From NCBI GenBank assembly GCA_030867875.1, contig JAOWCC010001634.1, positions 54,907,352-54,971,351 on the forward strand: a DNA stretch of 64,000 nucleotides. The letters run 5' to 3'. The DNA is from Actinernus sp. WN-2022 (lineage: Eukaryota > Cnidaria > Anthozoa > Actiniaria > Actinernidae). Below, one piece after another: positions 34,919 through 46,641 of this stretch. Each line of letters begins with the position of its first letter. The stretch's first letter is position 1. The translations under genes and the position numbers were made by a program. Under the pieces are notes generated by a model. That model ran no database searches, was not told the DNA's origin, and saw only the letters and a program-made list of their open reading frames with translations.

Positions 34919-36997
34919 GAGAGGACGCAAGTGGGTGTGTACTGTAAGTACGTAGGCTAAAACCTTTGTACCTTATCCCGCATTCCATTCATACTTCCCA
35001 TTACCCACGCTGTGTTGTCTAAATCCCCAATAATCCTATTAGACGATTCTACATCAAAGGATAAACCAGATCAAATTGCTGAAACAATCCATGACCGTCA
35101 GTAGATGATAAACAAAACCGGAATACATTTTTCCTCATGGTTTTCCAAATGCTTAGAATTAGATTTTGACTACAAAATGACCAAAAATGGTGAGTACATC
35201 GGTAGATAGTCATCGATTTAGTTGGAAGCCGGTTGAGATAGAAAGCCGGCAAGGCATCCCTGGCCGGCTTCGAAAGATACTGGACCGGCACTGGGCTGTT
35301 TTTTTCTTCATGTATCCAGTTGTATTCACCGGGATAACCCGGCTTGGCCGACTATAGTCTGCAATTTCATTTCATTTCTCACACAATGAGTAAGGGATTG
35401 TTATTTTGTCATTTAGTTTTCTATCACTGCAGTTGTCACCGAGTGTGTTATAGACATAATTAGAATAGTTGAAGGGGTAAATACTTTGTTTTTCACTTAG
35501 ATTAGAGTACTTCAGCCGGAAGGAAATCAATATCAAGGCATTATTTTAAAACTGTTTTTATTGTAACATTTATGTGACAATTTTATTTTATTCCATTATT
35601 TACTGTTCATGATTTCTACGGTTTATCGCTAGCAGTAGCACACTCCGAACATCTGGGTGCCACTGGGCTGACCTAAAGTTACTCCGTACGCATTTAAAAT
35701 GTTTACATACAAAAAATACAGTTTATCGCTAGCAGTAGCACACTCCGAACATCTGGGTGCCACTGGGCTGACCTAAAGTTACTCCGTACGCATTTAAAAT
35801 GTTTACATACAAAAAATACTGGTTAATATTTGGAAAAAAACCGTAAAATAACAAGCATAGTTGGTACCTCAAGGCGTTCCTGGCAGACTGAGAGATATTC
35901 TGTTTAACAGGAGTTTTTACGCAGTTATATAATAGCACCAATATTGTGCCCTCTTTCGGTTTTCTTTAGGTAATACACAGATCAAAAGAATATATGATCA
36001 ATTTCAGAAAATATTATTAATTTAGAAAATGTTAATTGTACAGTATAATAATTATTGTTTTAAAACGGAAACGCCGAATGGCCGCATTACAAAACAGCTG
36101 AGTTGAATTAGGTACGGATACTAGACCTAGGGCCCTTGCACATGCTACGTATTGAATTCAATAAAATACAAACTAACAAATCTTACCTCTGTCTTTCCAA
36201 GTTTTGTGATCTGTGAGTTACTCACCACCTGTCATACATGTGTTTCCAAATACCCTTTCCGCAGTTTTAAAATTTAGGCCAGCCCAGCCAGGGCCCGCAT
36301 CACCTCCACATAGTGGAAGATATCCAATATAAAGTAATTATGAAAATGTTTTTTTTCTTCACATCCTAGGCTTTATATAGATAGCTGGATAACTGATAGC
36401 GCACATCACGTTTACAAAGGCCAGTTAGTGTTCTTAAACCATGGCATGTATAGCATTGATTGGCTCATACATATCTTTACCAGAAATGTCTTCTCAGAGA
36501 ATAGAGTATCCTGTCTGATTATGGCAAATATCTTTCGCATTTAGAGATTGTGACGATGACGAGTCGACTGATACTGGTTTCCCACCAGAATAATTCATTT
36601 TCCCAATTGAATGGAATTACTTTTCAACTTTGGAATTATGTCCACTGGATAACTCAAAGTGAGCTTGCACATAACGAAGTATATTTGTGGTTTAATCCAC
36701 AGATTCTGAAGCTGCGGACATATCCGTGACAGTCTGCTAGTATCGAGCAGTTGTAAACTACAAACACTGCGGAAGGGCAAAAGGCTCTTCTTTGGCGCCA
36801 TGTCTAGAACGGTGATCTCAGGTTGCGAGAACCGGATTATGAATTTTAATAAAATGCATCACATTAAATGAGTTTGAAATATAAAAAACCATCATGATAG
36901 CTTTTATAGTCAGTTTCATTGACAGAACATAACACCTAACCTGACCACAACTTAATCCTCGGGTGTACGTACAGTACAAACCCACTTGCGTCCTCTC
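34919..36997. mobile_element. Inverted-repeat DNA element of 2.1 kb inside gag
   Basis: The left end GAGAGGACGCAAGTGGGT is matched by ACCCACTTGCGTCCTCTC at the right end, and the match continues into TGTACTGTA-GTACG. I find no transposase and no clear target duplication. Inside lies a 99-bp direct duplication. Superfamily unknown. Confidence 0.7.
35621..35818. repeat. 99-bp direct tandem duplication
   Basis: Two nearly identical copies of a unit containing GTTTATCGCTAGCAGTAGCA and CACTCCGAACATCTGGGTGC lie head to tail. Confidence 0.9.
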
Positions 36998-37919
36998 GTT
37001 GAGAGCCGCCTGTTGCTACACATTACGGATGGAGAGCATGCAGAAATTTCGGGAACTAGTGAAAAAGGCAGTCAAAACATGGGAGCAGTTCTTCGAAAAG
37101 GTCTTTGGATATGTAGCGTGCAATGAAGCAGCTGAAATTGAAGAAACTCGAGGCCGAACAAAAGTTGGAGGAAACGAAAATAGCGTTACAACTAGAAGAG
37201 GAACAGACACGCCTTCTTGCCAAGAGGAAGCTCTTGAAAACGGCACTGCTTAACGCCCGGCTAGAAGCAGAGCAAGCGGAGATCGAGGCGAAGTTGGGAG
37301 AAGAGATCGATAGTGTGTCAAATATCTTGCCTGGTATTGAACAGCAAAGTAGTACGCATGAGGCAGTGCGCAAATACTTACATTATCAGACACCCTTTCA
37401 AGCATTCTCACCCCCTCCATCCATTGGGTTACCAGAACAGATTGCCTTGTGCGCAAGTGACTTAAACCCTCTTTAACGTGTTGCTTCTAAAGTAAGGGCA
37501 GATACTGACGTCAAGCCTCTGCAAGTAAAACGTGGTCCAACACCTAGTGTGGCAGAGACGCAGATACCTGTGTTAAGAAAAACCACTTCTACAAATCAGG
37601 AGAACCCTCATTTCCAGCAGATAATTGAACACCAACAAAGGACCATACAACGGGTTGTATCTGGACTAGAGAAATTAGATATGCCAAAACGAGAGTACTT
37701 CGATGGCAGTCCGACGAAATATCCCAGATTTATCAAGAACTTTGAGCTGGATGTAGAAAGTGTAGTTGCGGACGATAGTATGAGATTATCTTACTTAATT
37801 CAATATTGTATTGGCATGCACGGCCAAAGAAGCTATTAAGAAATGCGTCATCCTACCAGAGGAAAATGGTTATGAGGCAGCTCGCAAGATTTTGCAAACA
37901 AACTTTGGTCAAAGCCATA

Positions 37920-38656
37920 ATGATCATCATCATCAACAACTTTATTATACACGGTATCCCGTCATTATACAGAAATAAATGCTCTTCCAGGGAGCCGTGT
38001 GAAAATATGTAAGTAATATAAGATAAGTTAAATAATAAATACACTATCTGCAATTATCAATTTCGACTCTAAATATTAATACATGTATACATGTAGTTGA
38101 TAAAAAATGGGCCCTAAATAGATCTTTAATATACAATGCTAGGTAAAATTACTTTACTTATAAAAGATAATCAAATGTCCTTGCGTACAAGTCTTTTAAA
38201 AACATTAGTATTTTGTTCGTTTATTGCCTCATTAGTTAGATTGTTCCAGACAACTGTCCCTCTATAATGGAAGCTGTGTTTGGCAGCTTCAGTTAGGGGT
38301 CTCGGAATAAAAAGGTTAGTAGATGATTTCCTAAGATTGTGGGAATGTATATTGGAAATTTTAGTAAAGATATTCTTTAGATAGGGTGGGAGACGGCCCT
38401 GCATCACTTTATGCATAGTAATTGCCAACTGTTGGGCTCTTCTGGTTACGAGATGAGGCCAATTTAACTCTAGAGGTAACTCCGCAGATCTTTTATCATA
38501 ATGAGAAAAAGTGATTACTCTGGCAGCTTGATTTTGAAGTCTTTCGAGTTTGTCGGATAGTCCCTTGCCAAGATTACCCCATACAGTACTACAATAATCG
38601 AAATATCATTTAATGGTAGTATTAGCGCTTTTAGCCATATTATAGTGCGTGCTTTA
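37920..38656 (-). pseudogene. LINE 3' end inserted in gag
   Basis: On the minus strand it reads FDYCSTVWGNLGKGLSDKLE, RLQNQAARVITFSHYDKRSA and the 85-codon frame 38428-38171 (RGTVVWNNLTNEAINEQN). This is the ORF2 C-terminus of a CR1/L2-like LINE with an AT-rich tail at the left. Confidence 0.8.
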
Positions 38657-39077
38657 ATTCATAGATAACGTTGTAAAGGGACCGCAATTGAAATCCTCAG
38701 AATCAGAGAAGCTGATGCAACTTGCAAGAGATATGCGAAACTGCAAGTTGAACTCGGCAGAGATGAAGTATAAGGCAGATATCAATCCAATGGATACTCT
38801 GAAGAAGACTGTAATGCGTTTGCCGTTACACGCGCAAGCTAAGTAAATGGGCCGAAGATTCGGGACGTCTGCTTGAGATAGGAGTTGAACCAGACTTTGC
38901 AAATCTGACAGACTTTGTCGCATGAGAAGAGAGCTGCGATAGCAAACACTGAGTTTGGAAAGCTAGTTGGTTCGAAGCCAGAAGATACGAGAGAGAGACC
39001 TATAAGATCTACAGCGATAATATTGAAATCCCTTATACAGAGCGTCACCGCCTAACAGAGCTTAGCCTAGCTAAAAC

Positions 39078-39320
39078 ATGTCGAGCAAAAGCAAAAAGAA
39101 AATTTTCGCAGTTGCAAAAGGAACAAAAACGGGTCTGTTTAACTCATGGGAAGAAGTGAAAGACATCCTCAAGGGGTCAAACGCGATACACAATAGTTTC
39201 TTTAACCGTGAGTCCGCCATTGATTTCCTTCGAAGCCATAATGTTGACACTGACAACATCGATAATGTCGAGCCTGAGACATCGGCACATGATCCTGAAC
39301 AAAGCAAACGACAGCCTTAG
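39078..39320 (+). pseudogene. LINE ORF1 start with RNase H1-type hybrid-binding domain
   Basis: The frame MSSKSKKKIFAVAKGTKTGL, FNSWEEVKDILKG and FFNRESAIDFLRSH matches the pattern of the small RNase H1 N-terminal / viroplasmin RNA-DNA hybrid binding domain (aromatic-AV-x-G-x-x-x-G-[IL]-x-x-x-W). It starts the LINE that runs to about 44035. The frame breaks at 39320 and continues in another frame from 39208. Confidence 0.6.
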
Positions 39321-40330
39321 CTTAGCAGATAGAGATGATTGCAACAATGCTTTCATCCAGCTTAGCGATAAGATGGATTTATTCTCTATCGACATGAAAG
39401 ATGTTAAAGATGAAATCAACTCCTTGAAAACTATGCTAATGAAGTTCCTCGCCGAAAGAATCGAACTGATCCTGACACCGCATCCAACGACCTGTAGCTG
39501 AAATCAAAGATCGAAACTTTGGAATCACTTAATGCGGATCTCAAAGCAGAGAACATCGAGTTGAAAGAGAAATTGGAGGAGTTAGACGGGAATATGTTCA
39601 ACCAAGTAAATGAGATTCAAGATGATAGCACTCAAATTTCCCGCCAAGATAAACAACCTGACCCTAAAACAACAACATATATTGGAAGCAACGTAGCTTT
39701 CACTAGCCAGAACTACTTCCAGCCACTCGATAATTCGACAACCAATCCTGAGGTTATTGAAATCCGTATCGCCAGTACTGTGCCAGCTAAAGATCTAGCC
39801 AATTCTTCGCTACCCGTCGAGAATGCTACGGAAACCGGCACTAAAACGAAGGCATCGCAATCAAAGACCATTGTTGTCATTGGCGACTGAATCATCAAGA
39901 ACATTGACCCAAAGAAACTTTTCCAGAGAATGGTTCACAAATACACTTTTCCAGGAAAAACTGCCGATGAAATAACTAAGGAGTTCGGAAATATTAAGAT
40001 CAACACTGATCCAACACATGTTATTATTCACGTAGGAACGAACAACCTACCGACGGGTTCAGTAGATTCATGTGTGTCAAAAATTGAAGCCCTTGCAAAG
40101 AGCGCAAAAACCAAGTTCCCAAACTCCAAAATTGGAGTGTCAGGTCTGACACACAGAGAAGACATTGACGTCTCGTCAAAGCTAAACGAAGTCAACGATA
40201 AACTCAGACTCAAATGCTGACAAGAATGGATTTAATTTTATAGACAATTCTATTATTGACAGTACCGGTCTCAATGGTAGTAAACTTCATTTAAATTCTA
40301 AACGAAAGGGTAGTTATACAGCGGATTTTC
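39320..40330 (+). pseudogene. LINE ORF1 remainder: coiled coil and SGNH-like esterase
   Basis: The frame 39519-39890 holds a coiled coil (NADLKAENIELKEKLEELDG). The segment KTIVVIGD then a stop, followed by IIKNIDPKKLFQRMVHKYTF, THVIIHVGTNNLP and FNFIDNSIIDSTG, matches the esterase-like (SGNH/GDSL) domain in ORF1 of CR1/L2 LINEs. The position of the nucleophile serine after GD is a stop codon here, so it is dead. Confidence 0.65.
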
Positions 40331-40463
40331 AGCTGTCAGCCCTCCACCAGTTGGGGAACATTCTAATTCAACTTGCAACGTCTCACCCGACACCACCTCG
40401 TGGAAGGCAAGGCCATTAGCCTCTCTACAGCGTGACCCTACCACAGGTAATATAGATTCTCCA

Positions 40464-43400
40464 TTGCATAGTATCCTTAAATTAAAGGGCTTTAAAGTTG
40501 TTAGTATTAATATTAACGGTTTGCTAAAGCACATTGATGAAATACGTTTTATCCTATTGAATTCGCCTTTGGATTTGTTGGCTATAAATGAATCTAAATT
40601 AGACGATTCAATATCTGATGATGAAATATGTATTGCAGGATATAATAATATATACAGCTTATATAGCGCTTATACAAATAGATCTAAGCGCTTTACAGGT
40701 ATCTAAGATATATAAAAATGGAATATATCACTGAATAATCTAAAAATAAACAAAAATAAAAAATAAAAAGCACATAAATACAAAAAAAAATAAAAAATAT
40801 TAATAATAAACAAAATAATTTCAATCATAAGCGACATGGAACAGATGCGTTTTCAATTTGGTCTTAAAGTCAGATAACGTTGTGCATTTTCTCAAGGTAA
40901 CAGGTAGCCCATTCCACAGCTTTGGGGCCGCCACGGAGAAGGCTCGACCTCCATAGATCTCCATAGGTTTTTAAATTATACTTTCGTTCCCTCAACAGGT
41001 TTACTCCACCTGATCTAAGGTTCCTATTAGGTCTATATTGACTTATCATATTCCCAATATAATTATATATTATCCTCTCCTCAATTGGTAGCCAGGATAC
41101 AGCATAATTTGTAAGAACCGTAATAGATCAGGAGGTGGCGTTGTTCTTTATATTAATAATAATAGTTTATAATAGTAATTCTGTATCTGATGATGAAATA
41201 AGTATTGTAGGATACAACATAATTCGTAAGAACCGTAATAGATCAGGAGGTGGTGGTGTTCTTTATATTCGTGAATCTCTGCCCTACTCAGACAGAAATG
41301 ATATAATACCAACCCGCCTCGAGATGGTCTGTGCCGAAATTAGCCGCCCCCATACTAAGTCTTTACTTGTAAGCACATGGTATAGGCCACCAACTTCTGA
41401 CATGGACCTATTCGATGAGTGTGACACGTTTCTTTCAAAATGTGACTCTGAAAATATGGAACTCCTAATAATTGGAGATTTAAATTGTGATTACATGAAG
41501 GTGCCGCCCGATGCCCATACCCGTCGGCTGCAGTTCTTATGTTCAATGTACCAACTACACCAATTAATCAATGAGCCAACGAGAGTAACTAAATCATCGG
41601 CTACCTTAAACATTGATTTAATTCTTACAAATAAGAAAGAAAATATATCTTCTTCGGGTGTTATTCACCTTGGTATTTCGGATCATAGTTTAATATATAC
41701 AGTTCGCAAATACACAATGCCGAAAAGTAGACCGTGTGGAGTGCGAAACTTTAAACATTTTGTCGAAGAGAACTTTATTGCAGATTTAGGTCCAGTACCA
41801 GCTGGCATATAGTACAATAATTTGATGATCCAAATGAATCTTGGCGAGTCTGGAAATCAGCCTTCAATGAGATCTTAGATAAACACGCTCCTATTCGACA
41901 ACAACGAGTAAGAGAAAATCTCCTTCCTTGGATTTCATCTCATATAAAACAACTGATGAGAGATAGAGACTATCACAAAAAGCATGCAGTCAAATATGGT
42001 TCACAGTATCACTGGGAACTTTACCAGTCAGTCAGATATAGGGTTCATGTCGAAATGCGAAAAGCTAAATCTAATTATTTCTGCTCAAACTCCTCAAATC
42101 CTAAGGCTAAGAGAACTTGGAAATAAAAATAAATTTCCTTCTGGGCAATAATAATAAATCGAGAAGTGTCAACGAACTTTCTGTTAATGTTACCATAATT
42201 TCGGACCCAAAACGGACCCAAAATCTTTAATGATTACTTTGTAAATATTGGACCAAAGTTGGTATCAGAATCAACCAGGGCAACATATGATAACTGCAAT
42301 CAAACATACAACTATGTCGAACCTACCAACACGATCTTCAAGTTTTCTCCAATTCTAGTAAACAACGTCATGTTGACGCTAAAGAATTTAAAAACCTCAA
42401 AGGTTACTGGTCTCGACAACATATCGGCAAAATTTCTCAAGATGGCCTCCGTAATCCTAGCACCATCGTTAACCTTTATTTTTTAATCTCTTTCAACGGG
42501 CGTTTTTGTTGATGAATGGAAATACGCTCGTGTAACTCCAATCTTTAAATCCGAAGACAGACGAAAATCCGAAAATTATCGTCCTATTTCTATTTTGCCA
42601 ATTATTAGTAAACTTTAAACTTTTTCGCCAGATATATGGCTACCTAACTGATAATTCCCTTCTGTCGAAATTTCAATCGGATTTCCGTCCCCAACACTCA
42701 ACCACATCAGCCCTAATCCAAATGTGTGATGACTGGCTTGAAAACATGGATAATGGCAAGTTAACAGGGGTCGTGTTTCTCGATATTCGTAAAGCCTTCG
42801 ATTCAATTAATCATCTGATTTTACTAAACAAAATGAAGCACTATGGGATTTCTGGCTTTGAATGGTTTCGTTCCTATCTTACTGACAGAAAGCAACAATG
42901 TTTTATAAATGGATTGATTTCCACACCAAGGGAGGTTCTTTGTGGAGTTCCACATGGGTTCAATCCTCGGTCCCCTACTGTTTTTATTGTACATTAATGA
43001 TCTACCAAACTGTCTCAAATCGACAACCCCTTGCTTATACGCAGATTATACTCAATTTTTTCCAACTTCCCATGATTCGGGTGAGCTCATTACAAATCTA
43101 AATGCCGATCTCGATAACTTATGTAACTGGCTTTCGGCAAATAAGTTGCAATTCCATTCATCCAAAACAAAGTTTATGTTTATTGGGTCTACATATAATC
43201 TCAGTAACAAAACTTGCGACCTCCCTGTTTCTATTGATAACGTGAATTTCCAGGACATTTATATAAATGCTTAGGTGTTGAAATTGATGAAAAACTAAAC
43301 TGGGAAAATCACATCGAAACAATATGCAAAAAAGTCAGCGCGGGCATTGGTGCTATTAGGCGAATCAAATCGTTTGTTCCACTTGATTCCCTTGAAACAA

Positions 43401-44035
43401 TTTATAAGGCCTTAATTCAGCCTTATTTCGATTACTGTTCCCCTTTGTGTGATAACTGTGGAAAAGGATAAACTACAAAGATTCCAAGCCCGTACTGCAA
43501 GAGTAATTACTGGTGCCAGCTATGAAATTAGATCTGTTGACATACTCGATGCTCTAGGCTGGCAAACACTTGATGTAATTAAGGCATGCTTGTACAAAAT
43601 ACTTCATGGCTACTCCGAACCCTGCCTTAAAAAATCATTTATAACTCTGAACGATCGTTAGAATAGCTACAATTGAAGAAACTATGAAACAAACCTAGCA
43701 CTTCCAAAGCCTAAAAGAGATTTCTTTTAAAGAAACTTTAAATATAATGGTGCTATGCTATGGAATACCCTTCCGCGCGAAGCTAAACTAGCGGAATCGC
43801 TCAACAATTCCGGAGATAAATAAAGAAATTGCCTGATGTAGGGTCACGTTGATAGCTCTGTAAATAGTACATATCAATTTTAAATAGCTATTAGTTTTTA
43901 TAATAAGTTATTTGAATAGCCTATAAATATTACTTTTTACCTCTCCTTGTAAATACATTTTAAAGTCTGAATATAACTTAGTATAGTTCTAATTAGTTGT
44001 ATATGTATGTATGTATGTATATATGTATGTAAGAT
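40464..44035 (+). pseudogene. LINE ORF2: endonuclease, RT and 3' end
   Basis: The endonuclease starts GFKVVSININGLLKHIDEIR and LLAINESKLDD, is interrupted at about 40655-41125, and continues GGGGVLYIRESLPYSDRNDI, MELLIIGDLNCDYM and GISDHSLIYTV. RT has RRKSENYRPISILPIISKL, FLDIRKAFDSINHLILLNKM, GSILGPLLFLLYINDL and LYADYTQFF (YADD changed to YADY). The C-terminus lies at 43440-43830 and a (TATG)n tail at 44005-44034. Many stops are present. Confidence 0.82.
40655..41165 (-). repeat. Inserted LINE/SINE 3' debris and local duplication in ORF2
   Basis: Minus-strand sequence with GTGGAATGGGCTACCTGTTA and a CCTGGCTACCAATTGAGG block, typical of LINE ORF2 3' ends, sits inside the endonuclease. On its right, ATTTGTAAGAACCGTAATAG then ATCAGGAGGTGG repeats the sequence at 41220-41253, so the insertion was accompanied by a local duplication. 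Confidence 0.55.
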
Positions 44036-45428
44036 CTGGCAACTACAGTGCAGGAAAGGCTTAATCACCTACCCAGATCCCACCCCATGTTTTCCTATCC
44101 AAAGAAGTGGGATCTCGTAAAGTTTACTCTCATTGGCTACAATGAAACACAATAGCCTCATTGTAACACTTGTTTTGATTGGTTGTCCAGTTTCCTAAGA
44201 TTTGCGATTGAGTGTGTTCTGAAGGGAAAAGAAGAATATCGCAGATAGTATCAGAAGACAGAACTAAGGGTGCAAATGAGGAACTAAATGTGGCGAATAT
44301 TTTCTACATTTCGGGAGATGAATACCTGTAAGATTTCGAGGTTATCTGATTTTGGAATAACCGGAATATGTCCCAAAAGAACACAACCTAATTGCCATTG
44401 TTCGGAGAGATAATATCACTGCATCAGTCTTTTTGCCCGATTGTGGGAAGTCTTTATAACTTGTGTAGCCGCCAATCGTGTCGGGAAAATTTGGCGGACT
44501 ACAGGGTGGATTCTAGTTCCAATGATCGGCCATAAACGTGTCAAACGCGTGTTAACTGTCCTGGCTTTATTGCGTGACGAATCAACGACGATGAACGATT
44601 TCTACAATAATACCATAAAGTATACAAAATAAATCCCTGAAAACTACAATGAACTAGCAAGAATAATGTCCCAATGAATCATACATGATATACAGGGCAA
44701 CATGGACTCTTACAGAATGTGGCTAGGCACGAGGACTATCACCACAGGTACCCCAGGCTGATTATGCGTAAAACTGTTATTTCCCGGATATTTGAAATTA
44801 CAGTAAATGTATGGAGTTTTAGTTCGAACGCCCGTTTGCTCTAAAATAACATTCAGTAAATCGTCAAAATAGTCTTACCTGTCTCTTGTGTGTTCCTTTC
44901 AGTTTCTGTGAAGTTTCAAGCCATTCCGTTCAATATTGAGTGAGTTACAGGATTTTTTCTTCCTTAGTATAATTATTGGGAAGGTAGCAAACTCTACGCC
45001 GATCAGCCGCCGATCAGCTGCAGAAAATCGCCTCGAATTCCCACAAAAATCCCGTACATCGCCAAAATTCCTTCAAATAACGGTTGCCCAAACACAGGTC
45101 CTTCACCACACTCAGCTTCACTTTCACTGGTTTACTTTAACGGGAGAAAAGTGCCACGTAGTTTTCGGGTTTCGCGGATGTTCTTGTCCATCTGACCGAC
45201 AACGAGTCGACAAACAGTAGACCGTCCCCTACCACGTCAATTCGATCTTGCTAGCAACGAGGCGACAAAAAGTAGACCGTCCCTACCCAGTGAATTTGAC
45301 ACTCCGTTGTGCCATTGTTTCATCTACCAATCGGAATCGATGTAAAAAAAACAGTTTGTTACCCAAAAGTTCACGGGCTCAGACCTAATACATACATACC
45401 TTATTTTGAAAGTGTTATTTCAATAATC
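44036..45428. other. Intergenic, no gene recognised
   Basis: Only unrecognised short frames are present. A roughly 50-bp direct repeat (CAACGAGTCGACAAACAGTA / CAACGAGGCGACAAAAAGTA, both followed by GACCGTCCC) lies at about 45200-45285. Confidence 0.5.
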
Positions 45429-45520
45429 GGTTCTATGGTGTAGTGGTTTACATTTTGGGCTTTTGATCCAACGACCGGAGTTCGAGTCTACGCCGGGCAC
45501 TAATTTTTTTTTTTTTTACT
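45429..45520 (+). repeat. tRNA-like Pol III unit with T-run
   Basis: GGTTCTATGGTGTAGTGG resembles a tRNA 5' half with an A box and GAGTTCGAGTCTACG resembles a B box. A 14-base T run follows. The anticodon stem can form, but the acceptor ends do not pair, so it is a tRNA-derived pseudogene or SINE head rather than a functional tRNA. Confidence 0.45.
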
Positions 45521-45580
45521 TCTTTTACTTCTTTTTCTCCTTTCTCAGTTTTATTTTTATCCTTTTCCTCTATTTTAAGC

Positions 45581-45719
45581 AGTAGTATGTAAAGTGGCGG
45601 TTCTGGCCCACCTTGAAAATGTTGTACAAGCAAGGCGGTTCGTTTCACTTCGTTTCACTCACCCCCTTGCTTGTACAACATTTCCAAGTTTTTCCAGAAC
45701 CGCCACTTTACATACTACT
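45581..45719. repeat. Foldback with AGTAGTAT termini, left of viral block
   Basis: The left arm AGTAGTATGTAAAGTGGCGG and its continuation to AAAATGTTGTACAAGCAAGG pair almost perfectly with the right arm ending CCGCCACTTTACATACTACT. The loop is TTCGTTTCACTTCGTTTCAC. The first viral gene starts 112 bp to the right. A second foldback with AGTAGTAT ... ATACTACT ends lies at 52176-52301. Confidence 0.85.
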
Positions 45720-45784
45720 TTATACACAGTGTTGCCCAAAATTGTCACTAGACATTCTTACAACTAAAAATCCAAAAGTGTGAA

Positions 45785-45830
45785 CCTATTAGAGAAATGA
45801 TTATTATACTGTATATCGATCTCTTCCACT
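45785..45830 (+). promoter_or_regulatory. Viral promoter-like element before F-box gene
   Basis: CCTATTAGAGAAA (45785-45797), then 14 bp, then TATATCGA (45812-45819), 11 bp before the ATG. The same two-part signal precedes the genes starting at 52540 and 58536. Confidence 0.65.
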
Positions 45831-46364
45831 ATGGATAATATATCGTACCTCCCCCTAGAAATCTTGACTAAGATTGTAGAATACGCAGGTCCCAAATCGT
45901 TCGCAAGCGTAGCAAGAACATCGAAGCGACTGAATGAAGCCGCATCACTCGCACGTTACGAGGAGGAGTTCCACATGCGAGCCTTCATGCATTCCATCCT
46001 CACGACTCCACTTCACGACGATGAGAAGTACGACGATGAGAAGTACGACGACGAAAGTCGAGAGAAGGATGACATAAGCAACGCTCTACATCTCACGTTT
46101 GCAAGTGAACGTGGCAATCTCGACGTCAAGGAATGGCTCTCAGAGAACGCCTTCCAGTTCGACAAGGACGATGACGTTGTGATAGATAGCATGGTAGAAG
46201 CCAGTACGAACGGTCAACTCGAAGTCGTTAAATGGATCATACAGTACTTCCAGATAACTGTAGATTCCCCAGCCATCGATCGTTCCATAGAAGGAGCTGA
46301 AGACAATGGACATTCCCGAACCGCTGAATGGCTCATCAAGTTGGCCGAAGACGCCATGTATTGA
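45831..46364 (+). CDS. F-box and ankyrin-like repeat protein
   Basis: The 177-aa protein begins MDNISYLPLEILTKIVEYAG followed by PKSFASVARTSKRLNEAASL, a clear F-box pattern (residues 4-42). Residues 60-75 are acidic and encoded by a 15-bp tandem repeat (DDEKY). The C-terminal part has three ankyrin-like helices pairs: ASERGNLDVKEWLSENA, ASTNGQLEVVKWIIQYF and AEDNGHSRTAEWLIKLA. F-box plus ankyrin proteins are frequent in large DNA viruses, where they recruit host SCF ubiquitin ligase. By analogy this one may redirect host protein degradation. It has no intron, lies first in the viral block, and is preceded by the shared promoter-like element. ATG 45831 fits the F-box start. Confidence 0.75.
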   Translation: MDNISYLPLEILTKIVEYAGPKSFASVARTSKRLNEAASLARYEEEFHMRAFMHSILTTPLHDDEKYDDEKYDDESREKDDISNALHLTFASERGNLDVKEWLSENAFQFDKDDDVVIDSMVEASTNGQLEVVKWIIQYFQITVDSPAIDRSIEGAEDNGHSRTAEWLIKLAEDAMY

Positions 46365-46415
46365 AAAAGGCTTCTTTCTCGCGAGAATCGGAGTTCTAGA
46401 CTTTTTAAAAACCAC

Positions 46416-46572
46416 GATGGACCTTCGTTCTGGAAAGACTTCCAGGAACGATCCATCTTTTTCCCATTCTTAAAACGGTTGAATAAAAAAGGTTATGTAA
46501 CGAAAATGTTCAACCTCTGGGAAATGAACTTTTCCTTTCAGAGACCCTGGTCGGCGGCGTTCCAACCGACTA
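46416..46572 (+). terminator. Hairpins in the 3' UTR of the F-box gene
   Basis: GATGGACCTTCGTTCTGGAA pairs with TTCCAGGAACGATCCATC (46416-46457) and is followed by TTTTT. Two further stem-loops follow at 46515-46543 (CTCTGGGAAA ... TTTCAGAG) and 46549-46570 (GGTCGG ... CCGAC). Hairpin-directed 3' end formation is known in some giant viruses; a similar role here is inference. Confidence 0.45.
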
Positions 46573-46583
46573 ATGATTTTTAC

Positions 46584-46640
46584 TCAACATGACAGTACCA
46601 CTTAAACATATAGATTTACTAAGATATATAATCCATATGA
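46584..46640 (+). promoter_or_regulatory. Second promoter-like element, before C2H2 gene
   Basis: The segment with CTTAAACATATAGATTTACT then AAGATATATAATCC closely matches the one at 46868-46918 before the polymerase gene, over about 50 bp including TTTACTCAAYAT. It ends a few bases before the ATG. Confidence 0.6.
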
Positions 46641-46641
46641 G

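Larger units (their letters stand above)
34525..38940 (+). pseudogene. Broken BEL/Pao retrotransposon gag
   Basis: The frame opens at ATG 34525 (MSMDSGKGDLKRSIAAYRGH) and stops at 34812. After an inserted element it continues with a charged coiled-coil segment (37123-37476), a stop, then PKREYFDGSPTKYPRFIKNF and DDSMRLSYLIQYCIG, the DUF1759-type gag domain of BEL/Pao elements. A +1 shift near 37815 moves the frame to EAIKKCVILPEENGYEAARK. After a second insertion it resumes near 38657 with VVKGPQLKSSESEKLMQLAR and LKKTVMRLPLHAQAK. No protease, RT or integrase of this element follows. Confidence 0.8.

Noticed and set aside
45429..45501. Functional tRNA gene
   Set aside because: The A and B boxes are good but the acceptor ends do not pair and the T stem has a mismatch.
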